A stretch of 64,000 bases of DNA from Calliphora vicina. Lineage: Eukaryota > Arthropoda > Insecta > Diptera > Calliphoridae. Made by a program: the position numbers and the translations under genes. The notes under the pieces are model-generated. The model searched no databases. It was not told the origin of the DNA and saw nothing but the letters and a program-made list of their open reading frames with translations. The stretch is taken from assembly GCF_958450345.1 (NCBI RefSeq), contig NC_088781.1, forward strand, positions 43,635,357 to 43,699,356. The letters run 5' to 3'. The first letter of the stretch is position 1, and each line of letters starts with the position of its first letter. Shown here piece by piece: positions 43,860 to 56,209 of this stretch.

Positions 43860-45340
43860 TATGGACTTAACTGAACCTTCTGAAGGATATCATGATTCTA
43901 ACTCGATAATTGAAGAAATTGATGATGCCTTGGTGTTGGGGGACTCTTATCCCGAACTGGGGCTGCACGAAAACGTCTAATGCTCTATATAGAGCAAGGC
44001 ATGGGCATCGAGGAGCCATGAATAATGTGCCTAATGCTGTGAAAGAAGCTCAAAGCGAGCTTTTTGATTTGAAAATCTCCAGGAAGAGAGGTAAATCATA
44101 TAGATCATCTCCGCAAAAATAGAATCACCCAAAAATAGTAGCTAGAGGAATTACAGATGGTATACCTCCTACCAAAAACATAGACACTTTTAAATCTATG
44201 AACATTGGTTCAAGGATGTGGCTCAAATTGTACGGCTGGGGGTAATTTCATCAGAATGCAATATGGTCTGATGACAAGCTAAAGCTTATATAAGCAGCAG
44301 TCCTGGGCATAACTGTAGAGTACAGTGGATCAAGGAACATTTTCTCATACTGAACCCTTGGAAGGAAGCTGTCCTAAAGGTTGCATCGGAAGATGCTCTG
44401 GGTGCTTTCCTACAAATCCTACCCTTGCATCTATTTATAATGAAGGAAGCCCATAGGAGTGCATCCAGACTACCGGAATTATCCAGATCCAGGTGATCTG
44501 GTTGGGCACATGCGTATTCAGCTTTGGGATAAGCATGTGCCTAGTATTGTTTCCAACTTTGGTGTTACATAGAAAGTTTAGGATGAGTGGATAAATCAGA
44601 CATGGTGTCAGAATAATGCCAATCAACTGTCGTTTACCCATATTTCCGAGCAGACTAATGGTGACACTGGGGCTGGTATTTATGGTCCCAATTTTCAAAG
44701 GGGTATCCCAATGGATATATTCCCATCAATATTACATGCTGAGATTTATGCCATCCTTATATGCGCTACTGAATGTTTAAGAAGGAGATTAAGCAATACT
44801 AGGATCCTTGTTATGTCGTATAGCTTGGTTGCTCTTAGAGCCTTTTCATAATATCATAAAGAGAGGTGTGGTGTTGTCATGGACTGTTGGACATCTTTGA
44901 ATGAACTCTGGATACATGAGCTTTAAGGCCAGCATGGTAATGATCGAGCAGATTATCTGGCCAATAGGTCTAGGGCTCAACCATAAGTCCTGAACCTTTA
45001 TTTGGCATCCCATGTGGATACCCAATGTAACGAATTCGTTTTTAGGTTAAATCGTTCTGGGTATCTTTCCAGGACTTAGGCACTCCAAACGGTTCATTAC
45101 TCTGTCAAAACGTAGATCTCAATTTTTGCTATCGCTAGGAAATACTTGAGACTACTTACTGGATCATTCACAAGGCACTGTGATTTTAGGTATCGCCAAT
45201 TTATTTTAGGTAATGTTGATACTAAACAGTGTAGTTTTCACGTTCCTTTGTACACGTTCTATCCGATGTTGGCAATGTTCAGAACTAAACGGCTCAGAAG
45301 GGCATTTATGGCCCGGGGGAAGTAATTGATCTCTCATCAA
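43860..45340 (+). mobile_element. Degraded retrotransposon pol with RNase H domain (R6)
   Basis: Near 43970-44100 the sequence reads RARHGHRGAMNNVPNAVKEA followed by QSELFDLKISRKR, like the linker between endonuclease and RT in R1-like elements. RT itself is not recognisable. From about 44650 an RNase H domain is legible: GDTGAGIYGPN, PSILHAEIYAIL (catalytic Glu), ILVMSYSLVALRAF, where the usual SDS Asp is now Tyr, and GNDRADYLANRSR (final Asp). A C-terminal HCDFRY segment follows to about 45300. Frequent stops and frameshifts. Different family from R2/R5/R8. Non-functional. Confidence 0.65.
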
Positions 45341-46330
45341 ATAGACTAATTGGCTTCATATGTAGTCCAAATTCGAAATAAGGTAAATAAAATGCCACAA
45401 CAAAGGGTTGACTCCAGCAAATGACATTTTGAATTGATAGAGGAAGGCGTTAATACGTTGCCAACGTTGAAAGATCTCGAACGAAATTTGATATCGAAAA
45501 TGTAATTGAGATGTTGTTTACTTCCGAGGATTTAAATTTGACATCTCTGCTGAAGAGCAGTAAAGTAGAGTTTTTATGTTTTTTAAAGATCTTTTATGGT
45601 TTTACACATTTTACCCCAACGTTTGCAATCATTCCCACTATGCGTCATCTTAAACACTGCTCCTCAAAATCTGCTTCATTCACACCACCCCTGTAAAGCC
45701 TACTTAATTATTTTGATTACAATTATATTTGGGCACTGGCCCAAAAACATTAACCAACTTACAACTAAGTATCTACACTACAACTGTATTTAAATTATAA
45801 ATAAGTGTTTGCTGTTTGTACAAGCAAATCATTAACAGCCTTCGAAAACATCTTAAATATTTCATTTATTAAGCAGCAACTTCATCAGCATACACATCAT
45901 ATTATCATCATATATTCCTGGTACTAAGAGGCACATGGAAGGAAATATCAAATAACTATTAATGAGATGCGTAACTAATAAAAGACAACATAAATAACTT
46001 AAATATACACATGGACAGACAGACAGAAAGACAGACAGATAGATATTCAAATATTACAAACTACATGCAACACAAATTCCAATACTTAATAGAGAACAAA
46101 GTTTGCTAAATAGATAGACATGAAATAATCACATCATAGCAAAACTTATCACAACACTTGCCGCAGAATATAGTTAGATGGATGGATGTGAAGTGAGGAG
46201 CACTCGTAAATATCTAGATGTATGTATAAACAAAATATCTAAAACGTATGTATAAACACATATAAAAGCAATAAAACCAACTACCACATTCACACATGCC
46301 AAAAAAAAACTACACATAGATACACAGATC
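45341..46330. other. Gene-free DNA
   Basis: No coding region supported; ACAGACAGACAGAAAGACAG microsatellite at about 46014-46040. Confidence 0.5.
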
Positions 46331-47015
46331 CATACCCAGCAGTTCTAGGAGACAGTCCCGTGACTAGTTATTTTAACACGTGCATGTTCTAAGCAGGGGG
46401 TCAACCCTTTTGATTACAAGGAGACTGTCTGATAGCTGGTCGAAAGTAGTCAACGCATTGGATTCACATACTGGCTACACAGCTTCAGTTTCCTTACTAG
46501 CTACCAAACTAGTTACTTGATCAGCTATGTAACTAGTGATTTAAACATGTTCGGTAGCTAATTGACCTCAAATAGTGAGCTAAAAAGAAATATCATAGAC
46601 AGTCCACTAAACGATTGCTTGTAAACAAACCTTCCTCCGACAACTCTCCAATAGGTGGGTAAAATAAAGTGCAGTACAAAAAAAAAGTTTGAAGTGACTT
46701 CCCCATGGGTTACAAAGAGACACTAAAGTGACTACTGACTTCATGCTATCCCAGCAGTTCTAGGAGACAGTCCAGATCTAGTGATTTTACCCATCATTTA
46801 GGGTGGGAACTAGTTACTTCAATAGCCACGTGGCTACTTATTTTAAAACGTGTATGTCCTAAGCAGGGGGTTAATTGACTCTTTTTAATTACAATGAGAC
46901 TGTCCGATAGCTGGTCCAAAGTAGGCAACGCACTGGATTGACATACTGGTTACATAGCGTCAGTTACCTTACTAACGTTGTAACTGGTTACTTAATCAGC
47001 TATGTGGCTAGTTGT

Positions 47016-47659
47016 TATACCCTACACCACCATAGTGGGGAGGGTATTATGCGTTTGTGCAGATGTTTGTAACGCCCAAAAACGACTTAGAATTACTTTC
47101 TGAGCCGATTAAACGATGTCCGTCCGTCCGTCTGGTCGGCTGGCTGGCTGCCTGTCCATGTAAACCTTGTGCGCAGAGTACAGGTCGCAATTTTAAAGAT
47201 ATTTCGATCAAATTTGGTACATCCGGCCCAAGGACTAAGCCTATTGAAACTGGCTGAAATAGTTCTATTATTTCACGTAGCCCCCATACATATGTCCTTC
47301 CAAAATTGTACTTTATCGGTCATAAATGTTTAATTTATATATGCATCTCCACAAATTCCGCTCCAAATAAGTTTTATATATACAAAATTCATGTCACTAA
47401 ATTTTGTTACGATCGGTCCATAATTAGTCATAGCTCACATATAGACCCGCTTTCGAAAATCACTTTATCGTGCATAAGGCCCTTAAAAATGTTAGCATAC
47501 ACACAAAATTCAACATATTTAACTTTCATATTGACATAAATCACTCGGTCCATAATTGGTCGTAGCTCCCATATTAGGCCCACTTCTGAAAATCACTCAA
47601 AAATATAAATTATTGAAATTTTAAAAGAAAAATGTTTTTGCTCTTTTACTTACTTGTTT
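47016..47659 (+). mobile_element. Helentron-like non-autonomous element, family 2
   Basis: Starts TATACCCTACACCACCATAG with TGGGGAGGGTATTATG (a small hairpin CCACCATAGTGGGG), has GATGTCCGTCCGTCCGTCTG, and ends ATTGAAATTTTAAAAGAAAA then GCTCTTTTACTTACTTGTTT. Same overall plan as the DINE-1-like copies but different sequence. It interrupts the tandem array between GGCTAGTTGT and TTAACACGTG; the uninterrupted form is visible near 46355 and 46835. Related fragments at 5260-5505 and 18212-18250. Confidence 0.75.
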
Positions 47660-47713
47660 TAACACGTGTACGTCCTAAACAGGGGATCTAGTGACCCTTT
47701 TTGATTACAATAA

Positions 47714-47841
47714 CCCCCATTTTCTCAATATCTGGTTATCGTTTTTCGTAACGATAAACCTCCAATTAACATTTTTTTTTGTATGAGAACTGTCAGTTTA
47801 TCGTCACTATAAAAAATAACCAGAGATTGAGAAAATGGTGG
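47714..47841. mobile_element. 128-bp MITE with TAA target duplication
   Basis: CCCCCATTTTCTCAATATCT then GGTTAT (left) and ATAACCAGAGATTGAGAAAA then TGGTGG (right) are inverted. TAA lies outside both ends (47711-47713, 47842-47844). Array units without the insert read GATTACAATGAGACTGTC, so this copy is GATTACAA-TAA-element-TAA-GACTATC. A 3-bp TAA/TTA target is typical of PIF/Harbinger elements (inference). Confidence 0.8.
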
Positions 47842-48259
47842 TAAGACTATCTGATAGCTGATCGAAAGTAGTCAACGCTTCTGGTGGGTAAAATAAAGTG
47901 CAGTACAAAAAAAAATTGGAAGCGACTTCACTATAGGTTACTAAGAGACACTAAAGTGACTATTGACTTCATGATATGTCATGATATCAACACAATTTTG
48001 TATAAAACCAGTTTGTACGAATTACTCACAAAACGTTTAAAGTGACTACACTCCAGATTACTTAGAGACACTTAAGTGGCAATTGTCTTCACGCTAGATT
48101 ACTTGGGATGCATAAAGTAACCACTTGTCTTCTCACTGCACTACAAAGACCAAATACATGTTATAACCCAAAAGATATAAATTGGAGTCGGCCAAGTAAT
48201 AAGACATTTGTGACAATTACTGTCTATAAGGGTTACATTGACTACTTGCTTAACTGCTG

Positions 48260-50512
48260 GGTAGTGTTATAGACATAGTTATTGAAATTTTGCTGCAAAT
48301 CGTATTAAAATGTAAAACATGACATCACTACACACAAACACTTTCAAACCAAAAACACTTACACATAGACATAGATCCTTTACACATCCTTTTTTATTCC
48401 TTGTTTTTTTTTACATATTTGTAGAAATTTCTATCAACTTGATTTCAACTCAATATCCTTAGAAAGAAAAATATTATAGAAACCACCAAAATAAAATAGG
48501 AAATAAAAAATGTTGAATTATTTTCACTCTGAATATACACTTGCCAAGAGTATCCCCCCTCTCTCCTTCTAATATTCATGTCTATTCATTCAACTAGATA
48601 TAGTCAGTCCTTGTATATTGTATATAAATATTGCAGAATGATAGATATATCATCATTATGTCTGCTGGCAGCACATAAAAAATATTTGTGTGGCACGAAA
48701 ATATTCAAAGTTAAAACCAAAATATTGATAGAATTCTTTTTTTTTTCTTTTTTTGTTAACCATGTTTTGTTGTACTTGTTTCAACATTTTTATTTATATA
48801 GACGAATGTTTCATATGACGAGGATGATGATGATGATATGATGTTGATGATGAACCCACTTAAATATGTAGACAGAAAGTCTGCGGAAGTTACAAAAAAT
48901 AAATGTTAGACGTCAACTAGAAAACTAAAAAAATTTAGGTTTAATGGAAAAAATTTGCTACAAAGGAAATTGTTTTGTATCTATGTATAGAAAGGGATAA
49001 CTAAAAAATAGGTCTAATGATGACACCATAAAATGGGAAATTTGTTTAAGACATCATATGTAAAATGGTTAAATGATATGATCTATTGACTGTTTCATCA
49101 GCCTTAATAGAAAATCTGATAAATCTTATTTGTGCTTAGATTTCCTAAAATTTCGTGCTTCCATTTTCTTACTGAGCATCCACAATAGCTGATGTTTGCT
49201 GAATATCAAAATTAGGATATTAGTTTTTCAGAGAATACTTAATGGCTATATCCGCCAAAAGTAATGCGGTAAGACTATCTGAATTTGTATGATGGAGTTG
49301 AAGGAGGTATGATTCGGTATTTAAACAATATTTTTTCTAGTGACGAAACTTTTATACTGCAAAATCATTGATTATATAATTTTAAAGCTGAACAAGTCTG
49401 GAATACTATAACTCAATTCTAAGCACTTACTGTTAAATGTCTTAGAAAACTAATAGATATTTGAAGATCCCAAAAAAACTCCATCATGCAAAATGGGTTC
49501 TACAAGGAGAATAAGATATATACAGAAACATGCTCTAAAACTAAGATAACACAGGTCAACAACAAAAAAAGGCTTCACTAACAAAAATGGTAAAATTTTT
49601 AAATTCTATGGATAGATTTTTTTAAATATTTTTTTTTTCTAAAATTGTGATTTTTTTTAGATGTTTCTCCACATAATTTATGATAACTCAAAAAGGTTTA
49701 GTCCGATATTATTGAAGTAAACTTAGAAAACTCCAAATTTACATAACCTTTAATTTGTTTATATATTTCGTTTTAATCGACTCAGTAGTTTCTCAGTTGA
49801 AGCAAAAAATATATTTTTTACATGAAAATAGCAAATTTTTGTGTTTTAAAAAACTCATGAAAAACCGAAAACGGCAGAACTCAGGTTCAGGTTTATTAAT
49901 TTGTCGCAAAGCCTCGTATAATAGGAACAAAATGAGATATCGAGGATAAATATCGATTGATTCTTTTCGAATTTATTCACAATTTAGAGAATTCGCTCAT
50001 TTTCACAAAATTTAACTTTTTTGTTTGATATATATAAAATTGAGTAGTTAAATTCTTGTGTAATTAAATTATCTTAGTTTTCGGATATTAGGTTTTGTTT
50101 CAGAATAAAAGAAACTGCTCTTGGTCGGCTCTTCATTCTGTCTTCTAGATAAAGTTAGTGTATTTTAGGCTGATATCAGTACAGCAACACTATAGCAACA
50201 TTCGTACCATAAATTGTCGGTCCATCTACTTCTTGGGCGTCCACGATATCATTTGTGTTTCATGTTCTCACATCAATTAAACAGTAGAGTTGGATTGTTC
50301 ATGAATGAACAAGTTCAATTGAACAATTCAGTCAAGTGAAGTTGTTCAGTCTTCCTTTTCTATTTATTCACTTTATTCGTTTTGTTCTTTTGATATTACT
50401 GTAGACTATAGGTATTTCCGAACTCTATGGAGTCCAATAAATCAGAATTTTTATATGATAACCACTTCATATTTTTGGTTTAACATAGGAACTACTTATT
50501 CGGCACAGTCTA
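48260..50512. other. Gene-free AT-rich DNA
   Basis: No coding region recognised. ATGATGATGATGATATG microsatellite near 48822-48845; a GAACAA/TTGTTC-rich patch (GTTCATGAATGAACAAGTTC) near 50298-50345. Confidence 0.5.
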
Positions 50513-50556
50513 TCATCAACAGACTAACGCTGAATCCAGCGTTAGTCTGTTGATGA
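50513..50556. repeat. Perfect 20-bp inverted repeat with 4-base loop
   Basis: TCATCAACAGACTAACGCTG, AATC, CAGCGTTAGTCTGTTGATGA: all 20 positions pair. GC content is above the surroundings. Could be a cruciform-forming site, an intrinsic hairpin in RNA, or the residue of a tiny foldback element; the sequence alone does not decide. Confidence 0.9.
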
Positions 50557-50945
50557 ATCCATTTGATCTAATATAAAATATCTACCCTTTAAAGTCGGTG
50601 ATATATCTCTTGCCGTTGACTTCTCATGTTAGTAATGTGACAATCCGTCTGAGGCGTGCGATGAGTTTCAATAAATTTGCACCCACATAAACATGTCGTG
50701 AAGAAATCTTCAACCGGCCTGCCGGGCCACCGAATGCAGTCATAATTGCCTATTGCATCAGTATGAATATCGCAATATCATCCAAAATCTGTGGGAGTAT
50801 AATCATTGATGATGTAGTTGATATAATTGTGCAACCCTATAGGAACGTGGATGTATGAGTCTTGCCTGACGATCCAAATACAACAATGTTAATAGCATAT
50901 GAAATCTTAGACATGTCACTGTATGATCTCCCTAGTCGGGCATTA

Positions 50946-51105
50946 TGGGTCGATTATGGATGGCAACCGAACTTCAGTTGCGTTGTCAGTTGCCTAAATG
51001 GTATTACAGATGGCAACTGGAAGCTATCATTTATGTTGCAACCAGAAATTTGTGGTTGTGTCTGGCAACGCAACTGAAGTTCGGTTGCCATCCATAATCG
51101 ACCCA
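50946..51105. mobile_element. 160-bp MITE with perfect 40-bp terminal repeats, TSD TTA
   Basis: TGGGTCGATTATGGATGGCA then ACCGAACTTCAGTTGCGTTG at 50946-50985 matches the inverse of 51066-51105 at every position. TTA flanks both sides (50943-50945, 51106-51108). The interior has a second, weaker inversion (GTTGCC...GGCAAC). Perfect arms imply recent origin. TTA targeting suggests PIF/Harbinger (inference). Confidence 0.88.
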
Positions 51106-51395
51106 TTATCCAACAAAAGTTATTGCTGCACGAAGTGTTTATGTGGTCGCCTACTTCCACACAGCAAAGTAGAATGGTCAATTATGGATGCTGGAGCGCA
51201 CAACAGCAATGATTCAAACAAGTAACTTTTTGACCATCCTGTTAATGACCGCATTGAAGAAGGTGTTAATACGTTTAATACAGAAATGTTTTAAAAAGGC
51301 AAACGCATATTCGATTGCCTGATTGTTAGGATCACTGTACCACTTCTGTCTCTATTTCGTTAACATTGATTTAACCTTAGGAAAACTTGACGTTG

Positions 51396-51644
51396 CACAG
51401 AGAAAACAGAATTGTAATGGCAACCGAATTTGTTGCCAATCGAATGATTCGGTTGCATATATAGAATTTTTCAGTTTTAGCAACTGAAAATCAATTGATA
51501 AAGAAGAATTTCAGTTGAAGCAACCAAATTTTTGTTACAAGTTCTAAAATTTTGTATCCACAACTGTAAAATTCGGTCACCAAGGCAGAATCATTCGATT
51601 GGCAACAAATTCGGTTGCCATTACGAATCTGTTTTCTCTGTGTG
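51396..51644. mobile_element. MITE with CACAGAGAAAACAG termini (copy 2)
   Basis: Matches the MITE at 20488-20736 along its whole length: CACAGAGAAAACAGAATTG start, AATTTGTTGCCAATCGAATG, AAGAATTTCAGTTGAAGCAA and TCTGTTTTCTCTGTGTG end. Length is essentially identical (~249 bp). Here it lies in unique-looking DNA. Confidence 0.85.
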
Positions 51645-52039
51645 AATATGGCAATGAGATACAGATATTATAAAAAATATGTTCGGTACGCTAAAAACCG
51701 ATAACTTCTAGTGACAAGGAACTAAAGTTGTGGAAAGCTCTTCAAGAACAGTGTCTGTGCAATAAAGTGCTCTTTTTTGGAAATTTCCAAAAACGGAGAG
51801 GATAATACTCCCCTTCCCAATTTTTTTTGTTCTGCCCTCTCTAAAGTCGTGTATCCAACAAGATACAATTGCCCTGGGAACGAATTCAAGGCTTCATTCG
51901 TTCAATACTCTATTTCTTATTTTTCTAAATGACATTCTAAATCGAACTTCCAACTCTTTTGCAGATGACGGTAACAATTGTCATTAGCGTTTATTCAATT
52001 ATAAGACAATCATTTAGGAGATTGGAACTATGAATCAAA

Positions 52040-52650
52040 AATTTAATAAACGGGGATCGCGAACAGTCAAGTAGAGTCCCCGTTTTGACAAGACCACACC
52101 ACTCGTCAGATGTAGTGTAGATGCAGTGTACCAACATAGCGAAGTAGCCGTGAGCTATCTCAGTGAGTTCAGACCAAGGTTGGTTAATATGTAGTTTCCC
52201 AGATATTTGTTCCTTTTGACACTTAGGGCTGGGCATTCGCATAGAAGGTGGAAAATCGTTTCTTATTTTTCCATATCTTTAACGATACGACAATGGTCGT
52301 TAAAGGGGAGTCAAAGCCATCTGCATGCTTGCCAAGCAACCAATGCCCCGTAATACTGCCAGCAACATTGATATATCCCTTCTATTGCGGGTTATCAGTT
52401 GCATAGTTCGTTTTTCATTAAACAAGAGCCTCATTAACTTGACCAACCTACATGTATTTAAAATGCGCCATCTATTATCAGCCTTTGAAAGAAGGTGTCT
52501 TAAGATAATACTCATTCTAGATAACTCATTCTGGATAGCAGTCTCCATGCGCAAGGACCCAAACTAAAGTAATGTCAGACCGTGATCTTAAATGACGTCG
52601 TATGGATTGGGTCGATAATAAGCTTACAAAATGAAAACAAAACATATTTT
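52040..52650 (-). mobile_element. Degraded retrotransposon tail (R8)
   Basis: Minus strand: SRSDITLVWVLAHGDCYPE (RNase H His region, near 52590-52540), RRDISMLLAVLRGIGCLASM (near 52370; equivalent to LLALLTGHWALGKHA), then RMPSPKCQKEQISGKLHINQ at 52240-52180. The 3' untranslated part shares CATCTGACGAGTGGTGTGG with R5 (31573-31965), identifying the same family. Several stops; 5' part missing. Confidence 0.7.
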
Positions 52651-55600
52651 GAACCGTTTTGCCCAAAAGTACTTTGAAGAACACTATCATCTTTTGGCAA
52701 ACTCGCTTACCCAGAATAACGATGAATTGTTTCATGTTCTCATTGTGCTGTCCCTTTATGTTGTAATGGTAAAAATACTGTTTCGTAAAATACCATAAAA
52801 TCGACTTGTAATTGAAAATATTATAAAAGTTACAAAACTAATCAATATATTAATAAAATTTAAACAAAAATCGATGAGTTTTTTTTTATCTTTTGATTGA
52901 TGCTGACCTAACGGTCCTCCACAAAGTTAAAATTTTGTAAATAACTTCCTGAAATCCTTATTTTCAATATTTAATAAAAAAAATAAAACTTTTTCAACGA
53001 TTTAAAACCTTGGTTCACAAGGGGTTAAAGAAAATGCGTATAGTGTTGCATTATTTATATTTATATATTATCTATAGATATAATATTGAGTATAAAGTGC
53101 GCCTATTTCTTGAAAGGGTTAGATTTCCTCAGCCAACATCCGACAAAATATGGAATTTAGCTCTCATATATGGAACAATGGTCGATGGGCCAGTGAATGC
53201 AACACACTTCTAGAGCATTATTGCTTTACGGGAAAGCTCGCTATCAAGTAGAGTCGACATAATCCAAAGCATTAGTAGGAGTCAAACTTTGATTGCTAGT
53301 TCAACAAAAAACGCATAATATATTTGTAATAACAACTCCCAAAATCGTAAGATAAGGTAAAAAAGAGATCAGGAATAACCCCAATTACTTTTGTAACTAT
53401 CAAATGTATATACATTCTAAAAACTCAAGAAAATAGTGTCAAATCTATTTGATTCAAGGAAATCATGTAATCTTTTCCAACAGCTGAAAGTGCTGGCAAT
53501 AACCTACAATTAAGACACTATATAAAAACACCTTTCTAACAACTTGATTGATAAGCTGATGGAATAAAATCAAAACTGATAAGTCTACAAACAGCCTCAT
53601 AACAGCAGCAATCATCTTTGACAAGAATCTGTCTCTCTCTCTCTTTCACTCACCCTATCTCTTTTAATCTATTAACAGAATTAAGTCCCCTCTCAATCAA
53701 TTTCACAACTGTTTTTAACTACTTCTTTTAGTAATTACTTACTAAAGTTGAATGAAAAGCCATTACAAAAGGATGTGAAAAAGGAGAATAAAAAAAAATT
53801 ATAATAATTGTCTGATTACATTTACATAGAATTAATTAAGTTGTGTTTCTCTACTCACTTCTACAAAGTTCAAATTAGTTTAATATACTTCTTCAAGACA
53901 ATGCGAGGAGTATAAAACAAAATCAAGAGCATTGAACGACCATTGAATCATAAAAGTTTATATGGAAGACAGACAGACGGACGGATGGACAGACAGCCAA
54001 AGAAATAATCAAACAAATAAATGAACGTTGTATAATTAACATAATTATTGTTTAATACATATTCATACATATGAAGAAGACTTAGTTACACACAAACAAA
54101 TAATTCATTAAAGACAAAAAGGCCGTCGTCTATAATTTGAGTGGCAAGCAGGCAGGCATGCAAAGCAAAGCAAGTGTGTTGTATGAGTTGTTATAATAAT
54201 GTTGTCGTCGTTGTTGCAACTAAAGTTTTCCGGTTTCATACCAAAGGATATTAAAATTAGTATTAGAATATTTATTACACAGTTACACAGCTACATATTC
54301 AGAGATGGCTAGTGTGAGATATCAAGTTATATTTAACTACATTTAGATACATACAATGTTAGACATCTAGAGTTTGGAGAGAGGGAAGGAACTAAGTAAA
54401 ACTAGATAACTTAATGATAACAATAAAATAATTTTGTTATTAAATTTATATCTCTATCTAATGACAAGGATGACGTCGGTCGGTACAAGGCGTTTTAATG
54501 AAACGAAACACAGAAAGAAAGTTAAGTTTTAGTGTGTTTTTGTATGGCCTTGTGGCAAAAGTTTGAATTGTTTCGTTCATAATGTTAAATAGTTTATAGA
54601 TCAATAAAGAGAAAACCAAGTCACAAAAAAAAAATACAGCAAGAAAATTGATTATTTAAAGCGGTATGAGAAAATTGACTATAAAGTGATTGAATGTTTA
54701 CATTAAGAGCAGATAAAACGGTACTAATTTACAGTAAACAGTGGGTTTAGAAAGCAAAGTGAATTGAAAAATATTAAGAACTTCAACTAGCTATAGAGGA
54801 GGAGTAGGGGTTTTAGAATAAATAAGTCACATAGTGCTAAAATGGGGAAAAAAAAGATAAACTCTAATCCAGTGGTTTACATACAGATGCCATGGAACAT
54901 GCTCTCTGTTGTAAACTCATCTATCTCAGCTATTTATTATGATCTTTGTTTCTTTTTTGATATGAACTTCGTTGACATTCGTAAAGAACCAAAAATGTTC
55001 GCCCCCTTGTGGTTATGAGTGCAGATCACTGCTTTCTTTAGTGGACAAAAAGTCAACTGAGCCGACCTGTTAAATCTAACATTGTCTTGGTGGATAATGA
55101 AGTATACTTGCAGATGTTATTATCTTTCTCCAAGGATTATTGTCAACCAAATGATGGAGTTAAATTTCGAAATCACCTGACAGCATTCAACTAATTGTCG
55201 TTTCTCAGAAGAGACTGGTGATTATTTGCTTTGAAGCTACTCGTAACTGGACAACTTCTGTTGAACTTATCAAGAATATAATAAATCAAATGCTTAGTTC
55301 GAAACCCTTCAGCTTCAGCGAATCAATAGAGTTAGATATCCTACTGTCACCAATAATCACCTTCGCCCTCTCCTGCTCGCAAGAAGCTCTAACATAGACT
55401 TTGAAGCACCGGCCCATACATGGGAGTTGTAATACATTTTCAGTCGGATGTAGTTAGTGAGATAGGAGACTTATTTACGTGGAGATCCGATAAAGCCCTT
55501 TGTACGGTCCTCATTACGATACACCAAAATATTTCAGTTTTTCTTGTTCGAACTACTTTCACTAATTTTCGCTCGCTTTGATATATCCAAAATTGGCTTC

Positions 55601-56209
55601 TGTTTATTTGTGGATGGTCAGGGAATAAGGTCCAGGGAAGGGCAATAAATTCTTATTTTGGTATGGGAAGTACAAGGAAGATACTCAGCAAGAGGATTGT
55701 ATGTTGCGACTCTTGTGGAACATTGGCCACCATGGTAAGGCATATACCGATGAAGTCGTGCTCTTTATTAAAGATTTGTGACATAATTCATGAAAACAGA
55801 TTTTGGCTAAGAAAAATTCTATCAGAAATTCATGAAAACAGAAACAGGAAAAATTCTACCAGAAAATAAAGAATTCAAGTCTCCTTGATTGGATGCACGT
55901 ACTTTGAAATTCCTCTCTAATGGAACATTGTCGTAACGCGAATTCTGTTCTGACTCACTGAGAATGTTACCAAGGTAGTGACATAAGCAGATGACCATGA
56001 ATTCTGATTCGAGCGTATTAATAGTATCATGTGTTGACGAGAAAGATCCGAAGATGATCATAATGCTACTTATTACCAGAAAATTCATAATACAGGCCTT
56101 CTCGATTGTAGGGAATGGCTCTGAATTATGGAAAGAAACCGAATATCTTGGTTTAGTTTTATACTAAACTCATTTTGGAAGCCTAATTTCGAGAGTTGTA
56201 TGCGAAAAT
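52651..56209. other. Gene-free DNA, partly of unrecognised origin
   Basis: No coding region supported. CTCTCTCTCTCTTTCAC run near 53630-53655; ACAGACAGACGGACGGATGG near 53972. The part 54940-56200 is less AT-rich than its surroundings and may contain very decayed retroelement sequence, but I could not anchor any motif. Confidence 0.45.

Larger units (their letters stand above)
46336..48240 (+). repeat. Degenerate tandem repeat array, about three ~400-bp units
   Basis: The ordered motifs CAGCAGTTCTAGGAGACAGT, TTTTAACACGTGCATGT, GATTACAAGGAGACTGTC, ATAGCTGGTCGAAAGTAG and GGTGGGTAAAATAAAGTGCA, then CACTAAAGTGACTACTGACT, occur from 46336 and again in part from 46755. From 47660 the second half of the motif list occurs again. 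Toward 48000-48130 the AGTGACTxC...CTTCA segment repeats at shorter spacing. Two mobile elements interrupt the array (47016-47659 and 47714-47841), so the units also serve as empty-site references. Confidence 0.7.

Noticed and set aside
45511..45696. 61-residue open frame
   Set aside because: No recognisable motif, no overlap with a known element, and length expected by chance.
50513..50556. Hairpin considered as a microRNA precursor
   Set aside because: A perfect 20-bp stem with a 4-base loop is shorter and more perfect than typical fly pre-miRNAs, and the sequence is not one I recognise.
54940..56100. Possible additional retroelement coding sequence
   Set aside because: Composition is less AT-rich, but no RT, endonuclease or RNase H motif could be read in any frame.
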